Source: Neobacillus niacini
GTDB lineage: Bacteria > Bacillota > Bacilli > Bacillales > Cytobacillaceae
Direction: 5' to 3'
Assembly (NCBI RefSeq): GCF_000759675.1
Contig: NZ_BAWM01000020.1
Span: 525,855 to 589,854, forward strand
DNA length: 64,000 bases
The notes below the pieces were generated by a model. The model made no database searches and was not told the origin of the DNA. It saw nothing but the letters and a program-made list of their open reading frames with translations. Shown piece by piece: positions 1-8,478 of this stretch. Each line of letters starts with the position of its first letter. Within the stretch, counting starts at the first letter, position 1. Both the position numbers and the translations under genes were made by a program.

Positions 1-172
1 ATAAAAACCACTCTGTTTCGATTTCAAGTGAAATATCAGGAAATAAAAGTGCGATTAATATCCCAAAACCGATTTGAGTCAAGGCCGTTGGAATCGAGGG
101 TATGTAATGGCTAATGATATTTGAAATTAATAAACCAACAATCAATAACAAAACACTCATCAATAAATCCAT
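1..172 (-). CDS. Cation:proton antiporter, N-terminal part (runs off window)
   Basis: About 57 residues are visible, beginning at an ATG (172-170) with a good AGGGAG ribosome site 8 nt upstream. They form a hydrophobic first helix (residues about 3-20), a short loop with Pro and His, and a second helix, then the charged stretch EIETEWFL. This pattern (start, two helices, then an acidic loop before a further helix) resembles the N-terminus of CPA1-type Na+/H+ antiporters of Bacillus (YjcE/NhaP-like). It lies 26 bp downstream of the acidic 149-residue gene, so the two probably share a transcript. The family call rests on a short fragment, and another multi-pass carrier is possible. Confidence 0.5.
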   Translation of the reverse strand, partial: MDLLMSVLLLIVGLLISNIISHYIPSIPTALTQIGFGILIALLFPDISLEIETEWFL

Positions 173-198
173 ATATGCTCTCCCTTGTGAAGTAAATT

Positions 199-648
199 CT
201 ATTCTTCCTCTTCCTCTGTTTCTTCTTCCTTAATCACTTCTTCTGGCTCATCTTCCTGTTCCTTTTCTGCTTTTATCCTTGTTATTTCTTCGTTTAGCTG
301 TTCAAATGCATTAAGTCTATGTTTGGCACTGGCCAATAAATCATCAATGATCCGAATGAATTTTTCATAGGGAACTCCATTTTCGCTGCAGCCAGTAATC
401 ATTTTGAGCAAGTCTTTTTCATACAAATGATAGCGCTCTTTAAAGGTTTTCGAATCCATTGTTAAAAAATACTCATCATCGACAACAAATTCGTTAAAGA
501 CCTTCTTGGTTAAACGCTTTTTCGTAACTTCTATATCTTGTTTGTCCTTTTCATTATCGTAATGAGCTTCATCCTCATACTCAGAGCAAAGCGTGTCATA
601 GATCTTTTCTAATAGCTCGGTCGGATTTAGATAATTCAACTCTTCCAT
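199..648 (-). CDS. Hypothetical acidic protein, 149 aa
   Basis: I do not recognise this protein. It has no signal peptide or membrane segment. It is strongly charged: the first 50 residues mix Glu/Asp and Lys, the middle (about 60-110) looks helical with regular Leu/Ile spacing, and the last 30 residues are almost all Glu with some Lys. An acidic tail like this is usually disordered. The ATG at 648 has a GGGGGA site just upstream. It lies directly upstream of the antiporter fragment on the same strand, so co-transcription is likely. A role linked to that transporter is only an inference from position. Confidence 0.7.
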   Translation of the reverse strand: MEELNYLNPTELLEKIYDTLCSEYEDEAHYDNEKDKQDIEVTKKRLTKKVFNEFVVDDEYFLTMDSKTFKERYHLYEKDLLKMITGCSENGVPYEKFIRIIDDLLASAKHRLNAFEQLNEEITRIKAEKEQEDEPEEVIKEEETEEEEE

Positions 649-718
649 ATAATCCCCCCTTTATTTATATTTGCCCAAAAAAGGTAATTTTCGACGGTTA
701 GAATTATTTCATAGGCTT

Positions 719-926
719 ATTGTTACCGAACTTTCGTTTCCATTCGATTTTCAGGCAGAATAACGACACTATTGTGACCGAATATTCATTTCCCTTAGAT
801 TTTCGGACACAATAACCACACTATTGTGACCAAAAATTCATTCCCCTCGATTTTCGGGCACAATCATCAAACTTTTGTGACTGATTTTCCGCTCTACCCC
901 ATATTTCAGGCACAATCTTTCCCTTT
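719..926. repeat. Tandem array of four degenerate 52-bp palindromic units
   Basis: Units start near 719, 771, 823 and 874, a period of 52, 52 and 51 bp. Each unit opens with ATTGTGACCGAA (or a variant) and ends with TTTTCGGNCACAAT, so each is a hairpin with arms ATTGTGNCCGA/TCGGNCACAAT. The array sits between the 149-aa gene and the glvA terminator, outside any coding frame. It shares its period and the TTGTGACC core with the array at 18235-18546, although the internal sequence differs. Confidence 0.75.
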
Positions 927-941
927 TTAAAAAATCCATAA

Positions 942-974
942 CAAAAAAAGCACACGCGGGCTGCGTGTACTTCT
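942..974 (-). terminator. Rho-independent terminator of glvA
   Basis: Read on the minus strand, arms AAGTACACGC and GCGTGTGCTT enclose a GC-rich loop and are followed by seven T residues. It lies just past the glvA stop codon. Confidence 0.8.
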
Positions 975-982
975 TCAAAAAC

Positions 983-2341
983 CTATTTTACCAATACGCC
1001 TTCTTGATACTTTTTCGTAAGCGTTGGCCAGTAATCTTTATTTGCTTCGATTAAATCATCAAGAATTTTCTTTGCCACAATCGCAGATGGAATCGTTCTA
1101 TTTAGCGTGAATGCTTGTAATGCTTTCTCATAAGAACCTTCAGTGATTGCTTCTACTAAAATTTTCTCTGAAGCAAGCTGCTGGTCAATCATCGCTTTGT
1201 GGAAGTATGGAATTTCGCCAACATATTCAGGTACTGGACCTTTGCTCGTGATTAACGCAGGAACCTCAATCATTGCATCTGCTGGCAGGTTAGGAATCGT
1301 TCCATTATTCTCGACCATAACAAGGTAGCGTTTTGCTAGATTCTGAGCGATTGAAACCGTTACATCAACGATAAAGACACCATGAACACCAACATGGAAC
1401 GCATCATCTAGTACACCAGTTTCTTCAAACTTCCTCACCGTTTCAAACAATGACTTTTCACGACCATCCATTACTTCATTAGCGCGAGTATATTCTTTAT
1501 TAGAATTCTCGACAATGTAGTCTGGTAGTAAATAATATTGCAAGTATGGATTTGGAATATAATCTGGGAAGAAATCCATAATTGGCTTAATATTTTTAAA
1601 CGTCTTAATCCAAGAAGAATCCGCATGACGATAGTCAATTTTAGAAATATCTTCTGTTAATAAACCATACTTACTAATGTGCTCACAAAGCTCAGGAAGA
1701 CGGTCAACACCATCCACCTCAACCTTTGTGAACCAGCCAAAGTGATTTAAGCCAAAGTAGTCGACCACTAGGTCTTCACGATTAACGCCAAGGATTCCGG
1801 CCATGTTACGCATCGTTGCCACTGGCATATCACAAATATTGATGACTTTTGCATTTGGACGAAGTTTGCGAACACCCTCAGCCACGATTGACGCAGGATT
1901 TGAGTAGTTCACAATCCAGCAAGATTCCTTTGCATATTTTTCAACGAAATCAATCAATTCAACCATTGGAAAAATCGTTCTTAGTCCGTAAGCAAGACCA
2001 CCAGGACCACATGTTTCTTGACCTACTACACTATGAGAAAGAGGAATTTTTTCATCTAGCTCTCTCATTGCATATTTACCCACACGCATTTGTGCAAACA
2101 CAAAGTCTACATCATCAAATGCTGTTTCTGGATCTGTTGTATCGATAACTTTAATGGAATCTGTGTATTCAGCAATAACAGCTTTCGCTGCAACTACTAC
2201 CTTTGATTGACGTTCCCCATCAATATCGTAAAATCTGATTTCAGATAAAGGTAAATCTTCTAATCTATCCATTAAGCTTCTCACAATACCTGGTGTATAC
2301 GTGCTTCCGCCGCCTGCAATCGCTAATTTATACGTTTTCAT
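983..2341 (-). CDS. glvA: Maltose-6'-phosphate glucosidase, GH4 family
   Basis: The enzyme hydrolyses phosphorylated alpha-glucosides (maltose-6'-P) in the cytoplasm using NAD+ and a divalent metal. The 452 residues fit the usual GH4 length. The N-terminus holds the Rossmann glycine loop (AIAGGGSTYTPG). The motif CDMP near residue 170 contains the metal-binding Cys. In GH4, CDMP marks alpha-glucosidases, whereas CNVP marks beta-glucosidases. GLNHFG near residue 197 carries the second metal ligand. It starts with ATG behind TAGGAGGA and overlaps the end of glvC by 14 bp, so the two are translationally coupled. The neighbours glvC and glvR support the substrate call. Maltose is the likeliest sugar, but related alpha-glucosides (trehalulose, isomaltulose) are possible. 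Confidence 0.93.
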   Translation of the reverse strand: MKTYKLAIAGGGSTYTPGIVRSLMDRLEDLPLSEIRFYDIDGERQSKVVVAAKAVIAEYTDSIKVIDTTDPETAFDDVDFVFAQMRVGKYAMRELDEKIPLSHSVVGQETCGPGGLAYGLRTIFPMVELIDFVEKYAKESCWIVNYSNPASIVAEGVRKLRPNAKVINICDMPVATMRNMAGILGVNREDLVVDYFGLNHFGWFTKVEVDGVDRLPELCEHISKYGLLTEDISKIDYRHADSSWIKTFKNIKPIMDFFPDYIPNPYLQYYLLPDYIVENSNKEYTRANEVMDGREKSLFETVRKFEETGVLDDAFHVGVHGVFIVDVTVSIAQNLAKRYLVMVENNGTIPNLPADAMIEVPALITSKGPVPEYVGEIPYFHKAMIDQQLASEKILVEAITEGSYEKALQAFTLNRTIPSAIVAKKILDDLIEANKDYWPTLTKKYQEGVLVK

Positions 2342-3908
2342 AGTTAAGTCCTCCTAATTTTTGATCGACCTGATCTCGAACAGACTTCACATTCAATCCA
2401 TAAACGACTTGAACATTGTTACCTGACTTAATAACACCTTTTGAACCAGTTTCCTTTAGCATCTGTTCGTCTACCACATTCGGATCTTTCAACACAAGTC
2501 GTAAACGTGTATAACAGTTATCAACATTTTCAATATTTTCACTGCCGCCAAGTGCTGTAACAATCGTTTCTCCAAGTGGAGAAGAGTTTGTGCCAGGCGC
2601 TGCGCTTAATTTCACTTCAATTGGTGCAGATTTTGGTGCTTCCTCTACTCCCTCTTCTCGTCCAGGAGTTTTGAGGTTCATTTTTAAAATTAAGGTTCTG
2701 AAAACCACGAAGTAAACAGCAAACATGATCAATCCTACTAAAATAAACATCGGCCAGTTTGACTTTGTTGTCCCTAGTGGCAGGTTGTAAAGTAAGAAAT
2801 CAATCACACCATTGGCACCAATCGCATGGACTCCAAAGATATTTAATAACATCATTCCGATTCCTGCTAACACGGCATGCGTGAAGAATAAGATAGGTGC
2901 TGTGAAAAGAAAAGCGAACTCAAGTGGCTCTGTTACACCAAGTAAGAAGGATGTAACCGCTGCAGGTAAAAGAATTGCTTTTGCCATTGTCTTATTCTTT
3001 TTATCCGCTGTTACGTACATCGCTAACGCGGCACCCATTAAACCAAACATTTTCGCTAAACCGCGGGCATCCCAGTTTACGGTGCTGCTTAATACCGCCA
3101 CACTTGGGTCAGCCATTTCCGCAAAGTAAATGTTTCTGGCTCCATAAACCACTTCGCCAGCAACCGTAGCTGTTCCACCAAGCTCTGTATATAAGAACGG
3201 TGTATATACTAGGTGATGAAGTCCCGTTGGAATCAAGATTCGCTCTAAGAAACCATAAATGAGGAAGCCAACATCGCCTAAGTTTCTGATTCCATTTGCT
3301 AAAGCAGTAATACCGTCTTGGACAAACGGCCAAAACTCTGCCGCAAGTGCTCCTAGGATCATCGCACTTGGAATCGCAAGAATCGCAACAAAGCGATGTC
3401 CAGAATAGATTTGCATAACGCCTTTAAACTCGGTATCACAATATTTATTGTGCAGTACGCCGACTAGCGCACCAATTAAGATTCCTGCAAAAACACCCAT
3501 TTCTAATACTTGAACATTTAATACTGTTGCTTGACCAGAAAGCTGCATAGCTTCTGGAGCTACTAAGCGCTCAGAAAGCTTTAAAACCTGGTGCATAGCA
3601 TTGATAAAAATAACGAAAGTAACTAAACCCGTTAATGCTGCATAGCCTTTATCCTTTTTCGCTAATCCGATTGGAATCCCAACCGCAAAAACGAGTGCAA
3701 GGTTTTGTAATATCGAAACAGCTGAAGATGAAATAAACTTTCCGACATTTTGAATAGCTGGATTTTCAAGGAATGGAACGTATTGTGCTAAGTTCCCATT
3801 TCCAAACACATTACCAAATGCAATAAAGAGTCCGATGATCGGTAGTATTAAAATTGGTGCAAACAAAGATTTTCCAAATAATTGGAGACCATTTATCACT
3901 TGTTTCAT
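2328..3908 (-). CDS. glvC: PTS maltose-type transporter, EIICB
   Basis: This 526-residue glucose-superfamily permease imports and phosphorylates maltose-like sugars. The N-terminal EIIC (about residues 1-400) has roughly ten hydrophobic segments. A Pro-rich linker (about 410-445) leads to EIIB, whose phosphorylated Cys lies in NCYTRLRL near residue 465. No EIIA domain is fused, so a glucose-type EIIA elsewhere must supply phosphate, as is usual for GlvC/MalP. The gene starts with ATG behind GGAAGG, is first in the glvC-glvA operon, and has a cre site 24 bp upstream of its start, which implies CcpA repression. Start and length match the family. Confidence 0.93.
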   Translation of the reverse strand: MKQVINGLQLFGKSLFAPILILPIIGLFIAFGNVFGNGNLAQYVPFLENPAIQNVGKFISSSAVSILQNLALVFAVGIPIGLAKKDKGYAALTGLVTFVIFINAMHQVLKLSERLVAPEAMQLSGQATVLNVQVLEMGVFAGILIGALVGVLHNKYCDTEFKGVMQIYSGHRFVAILAIPSAMILGALAAEFWPFVQDGITALANGIRNLGDVGFLIYGFLERILIPTGLHHLVYTPFLYTELGGTATVAGEVVYGARNIYFAEMADPSVAVLSSTVNWDARGLAKMFGLMGAALAMYVTADKKNKTMAKAILLPAAVTSFLLGVTEPLEFAFLFTAPILFFTHAVLAGIGMMLLNIFGVHAIGANGVIDFLLYNLPLGTTKSNWPMFILVGLIMFAVYFVVFRTLILKMNLKTPGREEGVEEAPKSAPIEVKLSAAPGTNSSPLGETIVTALGGSENIENVDNCYTRLRLVLKDPNVVDEQMLKETGSKGVIKSGNNVQVVYGLNVKSVRDQVDQKLGGLNYENV

Positions 3909-3931
3909 TTGCAGCCTTCCTTTCTATTATA

Positions 3932-3945
3932 GGTAAACGCTATCA
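3932..3945. promoter_or_regulatory. cre site (CcpA) of glvC-glvA
   Basis: GGTAAACGCTATCA matches the cre consensus TGWAANCGNTNWCA at 13 of 14 positions by eye. It lies in the leader or promoter of glvC. Confidence 0.75.
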
Positions 3946-4003
3946 TTTACTGTTCACAGTATAGCTTGGTTTTTACAGTCGAGGAAGGGGAATAGGCGAT
4001 TCT

Positions 4004-4035
4004 GTAGCATGTTAACAAATAAAGTAACATGTTAC
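4004..4035. promoter_or_regulatory. Paired palindromes, possible GlvR operator
   Basis: GTAACATGTTAC (4024-4035) is a perfect 12-bp palindrome. A near copy, GTAGCATGTTAAC, lies at 4004-4016, 20 bp away on the same face. They sit between the glvR stop and the glvC start, about 100-130 bp upstream of glvC. Binding by the RpiR-type regulator encoded next door is an inference from position and symmetry. Confidence 0.45.
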
Positions 4036-4045
4036 AGCGGAGGGC

Positions 4046-4846
4046 TTAATATTCTTTCATAATCCCTCTTTTAATCGCCAAAATGAGGATAATATCAATC
4101 AACATAAACACATTGGATTCAAACGAAGTCACTTGAAACTCCTGCTGTGACTCAATCGTGGGGTCGAGTACCGAGAATACGATATCTGCCATTTGTGCTG
4201 TCGTACTTTTGCTATTGCCTGTAAAAAGAACCGTTTTTAAACCTTTATCCTTCGCAATTTGAACCTTTTCAATCACTTTACTTGTTTCACCTGAACGGGA
4301 AAAGATAATCAGCAGATTATACTTTTGGATATTATTGAAAAAGATTGCCCTGCTGTCGCTTGTAGAGGCGTTTGAAACATAGTAGCCAAATAACTCAAGT
4401 TTTTTTGCCAGATAGTTTGAAAATAATATTGAAAACCCAGCGCCATAGAAATAAACCATTTTATTACGCTCAATTTCATATAAGAAATCTTCAATGTTCT
4501 TTTCCCCAATTGCATTAAAAGTGAGCTTAAAGTTCTGACCAAATTGTTCGAGGGTCTCCTGGTAAGGTCCGTGTATGCTAGCAACAGCCTCTGATTCTGA
4601 ATCCACCATTTTCGTTACTTTTAGACCTAAATTATATGTAAATTCACTATATCCGCTAAAACCGAGTTTTTTGCAAACTCGTATAATCGAAGTCGTCGAA
4701 ACAAAAAGTTCATCGGCCGCTTTACGAATGCTTAGCTGCAGATTTTCAAACTTCTTTTGGATCAGATAGGACAGAATATCCTTTTCCGATTGATTTAAGT
4801 CCTTATCATGTATGTAATCTAAAAAAACCTTCTCTGACTTTTCCAT
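4046..4846 (-). CDS. glvR: RpiR-family regulator of the maltose operon
   Basis: This 266-residue transcription regulator has the RpiR layout. An N-terminal HTH_6 domain (about residues 1-80) contains RKAADELFVSTTSIIRVCKK as its recognition helix region. A C-terminal SIS sugar-phosphate domain (about 110-250) carries the phosphosugar loops FYGAGFS and FSRSGET. It likely senses maltose-6-phosphate and activates glvC-glvA, as known for B. subtilis GlvR. It is encoded just upstream of the operon on the same strand, but separated by about 135 bp that hold a cre site and two palindromes, so glvC probably has its own promoter. Confidence 0.88.
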   Translation of the reverse strand: MEKSEKVFLDYIHDKDLNQSEKDILSYLIQKKFENLQLSIRKAADELFVSTTSIIRVCKKLGFSGYSEFTYNLGLKVTKMVDSESEAVASIHGPYQETLEQFGQNFKLTFNAIGEKNIEDFLYEIERNKMVYFYGAGFSILFSNYLAKKLELFGYYVSNASTSDSRAIFFNNIQKYNLLIIFSRSGETSKVIEKVQIAKDKGLKTVLFTGNSKSTTAQMADIVFSVLDPTIESQQEFQVTSFESNVFMLIDIILILAIKRGIMKEY

Positions 4847-4926
4847 TTTCCAACCTCAACCCTTTAATTTTTCTTCTTCTTATTATAACTCCTAGTTCCT
4901 TTCACATAACAACCAGTCATCACTCG

Positions 4927-4965
4927 AAAAAAAAAGAATCCTAATCGGATCATGGATTAGGATTC
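4927..4965 (-). terminator. Rho-independent terminator of the 46-aa membrane gene
   Basis: On the minus strand, arms GAATCCTAATC and GATTAGGATTC (4936-4965) are followed by nine T residues. Confidence 0.85.
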
Positions 4966-4968
4966 CTA

Positions 4969-5109
4969 TTATGATATTTTATTTGCTAGGATTGTCACTA
5001 ACGTACTAAGTAAAATCGTGCCAATCATAATAATTATATATAGCAAGTTTTTCTTCATTTTTTTCTTGCGCATTGATTCTTCAGGTGTCATCCACATACT
5101 TTTCGCCAC
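4969..5109 (-). CDS. Small single-pass membrane protein, 46 aa
   Basis: I do not recognise this protein. The frame starts at GTG (5109-5107) behind AAAGGGG with 8-nt spacing and ends at TAA (4971-4969). It reads a short N-terminal segment with MTPEES, a basic patch RKKKMKKN, and one hydrophobic helix of about 20 residues ending in NKIS, so an N-in topology is expected. A possible -10 TATAAT lies upstream near 5180, and a strong terminator follows within a few bases. It therefore looks like a monocistronic gene. The good ribosome site and exact terminator make it credible despite its size. Confidence 0.6.
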   Translation of the reverse strand: MAKSMWMTPEESMRKKKMKKNLLYIIIMIGTILLSTLVTILANKIS

Positions 5110-5216
5110 AACTATTGCCCCTTTTACGTTTAACTAGTTAAAATGTATTATTAGTAAAAATCCATCCATTGATTATACAAGAATAATAGATTCCCTCAAA
5201 AATCTTTAAAAATATC

Positions 5217-5846
5217 TTATATAGCTTGAACTTCTTGTCCACTTTTCTCTTTCGTAAATGAAAACTTCGGTCTAAAAAGACTGACGACGATAAAGACAAT
5301 CGCTAGAATTAAAACATACGTCCAGATTTGTTGGACAATTGGTGTATTCCAAACACCTAAAAAGTAAAGCATTGCTGGGATGGTTAGTGTTACCCATGAA
5401 AGTACAATTGCTACCATACCTACATAGCCATCAATTTTCTTATTAAGTGAGCCTGTTAAAAAGAATAGCAGCCATAAGAATGCCCACAGTCCCCATGTTA
5501 ATGCATTGACAACATCATGGAAGTGAATAAGAGAGATAATCGTATACACAACGGCAATAATGGATACCCATAAGCTAAACCAGCCTAGACCGTTTCCTTC
5601 GAGCCCCTTCACTGAGGTAACCCCAACGTATAAATAAGTTAAGCCAAATAAAAAGATAGCAGCATTATTATATAGATCCCAATTACCTTGACTAGACGTC
5701 ATGATTAAATAAAAAGGATTAATGATTTGAATAACTCCGACGAAAAGATTAAAATACCCAACAGCTTTTGCTTCTGCCTTTCCTAAAAGCATAAGTCCGT
5801 TTAGAAAAAGAACAGCACCTGATAAAAATAGACCTAAAAAACTCAT
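5217..5846 (-). CDS. AmiS/UreI-family amide or urea channel
   Basis: The protein has about six hydrophobic segments and the family hallmark near its start (SGAVLFLNGLMLLGK), then YFNLFVGVIQ and LGWFSLWVSI. AmiS/UreI proteins conduct urea or short-chain amides. No urease or amidase gene is visible here. The start is unclear. The ATG at 5846 gives the normal family N-terminus but has only a weak upstream AAAGAAG. An in-frame ATG at 5918 adds 24 polar residues not typical of the family. A very strong AAAGGAGGG site lies upstream, but the nearest GTG and TTG after it are out of frame and lead to early stops or unrelated sequence. A one-base change upstream, or a leader peptide, could explain this. 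Confidence 0.8.
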   Translation of the reverse strand: MSFLGLFLSGAVLFLNGLMLLGKAEAKAVGYFNLFVGVIQIINPFYLIMTSSQGNWDLYNNAAIFLFGLTYLYVGVTSVKGLEGNGLGWFSLWVSIIAVVYTIISLIHFHDVVNALTWGLWAFLWLLFFLTGSLNKKIDGYVGMVAIVLSWVTLTIPAMLYFLGVWNTPIVQQIWTYVLILAIVFIVVSLFRPKFSFTKEKSGQEVQAI

Positions 5847-6113
5847 AGTAGTCGCTGTGAAAATCTTCTTTCCACAACTTTTCCCTCCTTTAAAATAGAA
5901 AAAGCAGTTTCCCCTCATGAAAGAAAAGAAATTGCTATCTTAAAATCATCGTTATTTTGTTCCTGTACAAATATAGCATATTCAATAAAAAGATGTTAAC
6001 GAACCTTTGAACAAAATGTAAATTAAGTTTTTTCCATTTCCACCATAAGCGCCCAATGCTGAATAAAAAAAACTGCCCCAAATGGTGCTGTTGACAATCT
6101 AATAAGAATTTAT

Positions 6114-6206
6114 ATGATAGGTTGGAAAGATGATTATCAAAGTAAAATGCAATTTATTGATTTAAACGGTATTGTTCCTTCAAACCATAAGAAAAAACCT
6201 CCTTAA
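6114..6206 (+). pseudogene. Possible transposase N-terminal remnant
   Basis: Thirty codons from ATG to TAA read MIGWKDDYQSKMQFIDLNG followed by IVPSNH. The pattern LxxLVPxxH near the N-terminus is typical of IS1182/IS4-type transposases. The frame stops directly after it in a Lys/Pro tail, and there is no continuation. This is a weak call based on a short resemblance. Confidence 0.3.
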
Positions 6207-6292
6207 TTTTGTAGAATAAATGTGAACTGGAAATTTCGCGACTTTTTTTCCAATTTCAACACCAAGATATCTATGTTTTTTAGCTCCACTAC

Positions 6293-6328
6293 ACAAAAAT
6301 AGAACCGTGCGAGGTTTCGCCCGGTTCA
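6293..6328 (-). terminator. Terminator after the PfoR-like gene
   Basis: On the minus strand, GAACCG and CGGTTC arms (6302-6327) with additional pairing inside are followed by TATTTTTG. It lies 9 bp past the stop codon. Confidence 0.7.
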
Positions 6329-6336
6329 CTTTCCAA

Positions 6337-7350
6337 TTAGTTCGGCAATCTTAAATCGTTTTCTTTGATTTTGCCGAATCTTTTTAGCAAGTAATAGATT
6401 CCATAAGAGATTGTTGCAGGTACTATAATATAAGTGATCAACATTGCTGGCAGGATGAATCCCAGGTCATAAGATGTTAACAGCTGCAATGGTGCTACGA
6501 AAGAGCTTAACCCCATACCAGCGATTTCCTTTCCAGCTTCAATTTTGAAAACTAATGCTGAGATTGGTCCGACAATGGCACTTGCGATCAACGTTGGTAC
6601 CAGGATATACGGATTCTTTGTGATGTTCGGCAATTGAACTTTTGGAGTACAAACGCCTTGTGCAAGTACTCCACCAAGCTGGTTATCTTTCCAAGAAATG
6701 ATTGAGAAACCTATAAAGTGTGCCACGCAGCCAGCTAATGCCGCTCCACCTGCAATACCGGTTAGATCAAGTGCCATTGCAAGAGCTACTGAAGATGCAG
6801 GTGAAATTAAGAACAAGCCCCATACCATCGCCAAAATGATTGAAGATAGAAGCGGATTTCCAGCTGTAGTAGCTTTGATGACTCCGCCAACCGTTGTTAA
6901 AATTGGTGCAATGACCGTAGATAGCCACAGTCCGGCAAATCCAGCAACTAGAATCGTTCCAAGTGGAATGACCATCATATCGAGAGGTGTTTTGCCGCTG
7001 ATCCTTTTGCCGACATAAGTAGCGATTGTTGCAGTCAGCAAGGCGCCGATCGGTTCACCTGCTTTTATTAAAACGCCTGCTTCGGTAATAGTCAGTGCTC
7101 CGGCACCAACAGCAGCGGCTATCATCGCCGAGAAAATGACAAGAGCGTTGGCCCCCAACATCAAGGCAACCCCGGCACCAACAGCTGGTGCCATTAAGCT
7201 TGTGGCAATCGTGCCAATTTGAACAAGAGCATCAATCCCAAAGTTTGTTCCTATATTTTTAATCAACAAGCCGATTCCTAGTGTAACAAAGATACCCTGG
7301 GCTATCCCTGTGGAAGCTTTAAAAATACGTGGCATAATATAAGCTTTCAT
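6337..7350 (-). CDS. PTS_EIIC_2 family membrane protein (PfoR-like)
   Basis: This 337-residue hydrophobic protein has about nine membrane segments and Gly/Ala-rich repeats (LMAPAVGAGVALMLGA, GAGALTITEAG). It matches the PTS_EIIC_2 family, which includes the C. perfringens membrane protein PfoR. These lack EIIA and EIIB, and their substrate is not firmly known. The start ATG at 7350 has GAAGG upstream. It is 33 bp downstream of ldh on the same strand with a terminator after it, so ldh and this gene form a two-gene operon probably controlled by the Rex sites upstream of ldh. The linkage suggests a role under reducing or fermentative conditions. Confidence 0.75.
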   Translation of the reverse strand: MKAYIMPRIFKASTGIAQGIFVTLGIGLLIKNIGTNFGIDALVQIGTIATSLMAPAVGAGVALMLGANALVIFSAMIAAAVGAGALTITEAGVLIKAGEPIGALLTATIATYVGKRISGKTPLDMMVIPLGTILVAGFAGLWLSTVIAPILTTVGGVIKATTAGNPLLSSIILAMVWGLFLISPASSVALAMALDLTGIAGGAALAGCVAHFIGFSIISWKDNQLGGVLAQGVCTPKVQLPNITKNPYILVPTLIASAIVGPISALVFKIEAGKEIAGMGLSSFVAPLQLLTSYDLGFILPAMLITYIIVPATISYGIYYLLKRFGKIKENDLRLPN

Positions 7351-7383
7351 TATTAGCGCCTTCTTTCTTAAGGATTGTTGGTG

Positions 7384-8358
7384 TTAAACCGTTGCTAAAA
7401 TCTTCTCTTCATACCCAAGGCTTGCCAAATAATCCCGAAGGACCGCTGTAGACTTCCTGAACTTCTCCTGCTCTTCCACAGTCAACCTGAGCTCGATGAT
7501 TTCTTTAATACCTTCACGGGTGATGATTGCTGGAACCCCTGTACAAAGTTCGCTTTCACCGTATTCACCATCCAACACACAGGATAAGGCAATGATACGG
7601 TGGTCGTCATTGAAAATGGATTTAGTGATAAAGGCGATTGCATTTCCAATTCCATAGTAGGTTGTTCCTTTCCTCTTCAGGATTTCAAAGCCTACTTTTT
7701 TCACATCTTCAACGATTTGGTCTAAATCAATATGGCCGAATTCTCCTTTTCGCTCATCTAAAATTTGCAGTAGCGGCTTTCCGCCAATCGATACATGGGA
7801 CCATGCTGCGAATTGAGAATCACCATGTTCACCCATTGTGTATCCATAGATGCTTCGCGGGTCGACATCCAAGATTTCAGATAAGTAGGTTTTCAGTCTT
7901 GAAGAGTCGAGGGAGGTTCCCGTTCCGATTACGCGATTTCTAGGCAAACCGGAAATTTTCCAAACAAGGTATGTGATAATGTCCACCGGGTTGGAAGCTA
8001 TTAAGAAGATTCCATTAAAGCCACTTGCCATGATTTGCGGGATCATATCCTCCATAATTTTTGCGCCAATTCCTAATGTGTCCAGACGAGTTTGTCCAGG
8101 TTTTGGAGGCGGGCCAGCAGTGATGACGACGATATCCACATCACCTAAGTCCTGGTATGTCCCGGCATGGACTTTTGTTCTTGAGTTCGTGAAGTCAATG
8201 CAATGAGATAAATCAAGTGATTCGCCGATTGCTCTTTCTTTGTTTATATCGATCATAATTAATTCATCACAGATTCCTTGATTTAAGATAGAATAAGCTG
8301 CACTTGATCCTACCAATCCTGTTCCGATAATAGCAACTTTTCTGATATGCTGTTGCAT
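7384..8358 (-). CDS. ldh: L-lactate dehydrogenase-type NAD oxidoreductase
   Basis: The 324-residue enzyme interconverts pyruvate and L-lactate (or a related 2-hydroxyacid) with NADH. The Rossmann loop is IGTGLVGSS near the N-terminus. The substrate Arg and dimer motif are present (TGTSLDSSR), as is the proton-relay His in GEHGDS. The mobile loop reads [13 protein letters not shown], where canonical LDH has a Gln just before the KPG. Here that specificity residue is Pro, so the preferred 2-oxoacid may differ from pyruvate. I chose the ATG at 8358, which has AAGGAG 9 nt upstream. An earlier in-frame ATG at 8394 would run through that site and through part of a Rex operator. Two Rex-type boxes precede it. 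Confidence 0.85.
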   Translation of the reverse strand: MQQHIRKVAIIGTGLVGSSAAYSILNQGICDELIMIDINKERAIGESLDLSHCIDFTNSRTKVHAGTYQDLGDVDIVVITAGPPPKPGQTRLDTLGIGAKIMEDMIPQIMASGFNGIFLIASNPVDIITYLVWKISGLPRNRVIGTGTSLDSSRLKTYLSEILDVDPRSIYGYTMGEHGDSQFAAWSHVSIGGKPLLQILDERKGEFGHIDLDQIVEDVKKVGFEILKRKGTTYYGIGNAIAFITKSIFNDDHRIIALSCVLDGEYGESELCTGVPAIITREGIKEIIELRLTVEEQEKFRKSTAVLRDYLASLGYEEKILATV

Positions 8359-8394
8359 GTTGTCATCTCCTTGAGAAAGGTTGTGGGTGGACAC

Positions 8395-8412
8395 TTGTGA
8401 AATAATTCACAC
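8395..8412. promoter_or_regulatory. Rex operator 1 upstream of ldh
   Basis: TTGTGAAATAATTCACAC matches the Rex consensus TTGTGAANNNNTTCACAA at all but the last base. It lies 37 bp before the chosen ldh start. The core TGTGA-N6-TCACA also fits an Fnr box. Confidence 0.75.
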
Positions 8413-8460
8413 AAAGATTTAAAAAAATAATTGTATACCTTGGTTTAATACGATTTACGT

Positions 8461-8478
8461 TTGTGAATCTTTTCACAT
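8461..8478. promoter_or_regulatory. Rex operator 2 upstream of ldh
   Basis: TTGTGAATCTTTTCACAT again matches the Rex consensus at all but the last base, with its centre 66 bp from that of operator 1. Paired Rex boxes around a fermentation promoter fit NADH-sensitive repression. Confidence 0.72.

Larger units (their letters stand above)
5941..6336. other. Intergenic stretch with a transposase remnant and a terminator
   Basis: About 400 bp without an intact gene. It contains the 30-codon transposase-like fragment at 6114-6206 and the terminator at 6293-6328, described separately. The rest is AT-rich with no other structure I can support. Confidence 0.6.

Noticed and set aside
1849-2148. 99-codon frame on the plus strand
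   Set aside because: It is antisense to glvA across its conserved CDMP motif, so it is a coding shadow.
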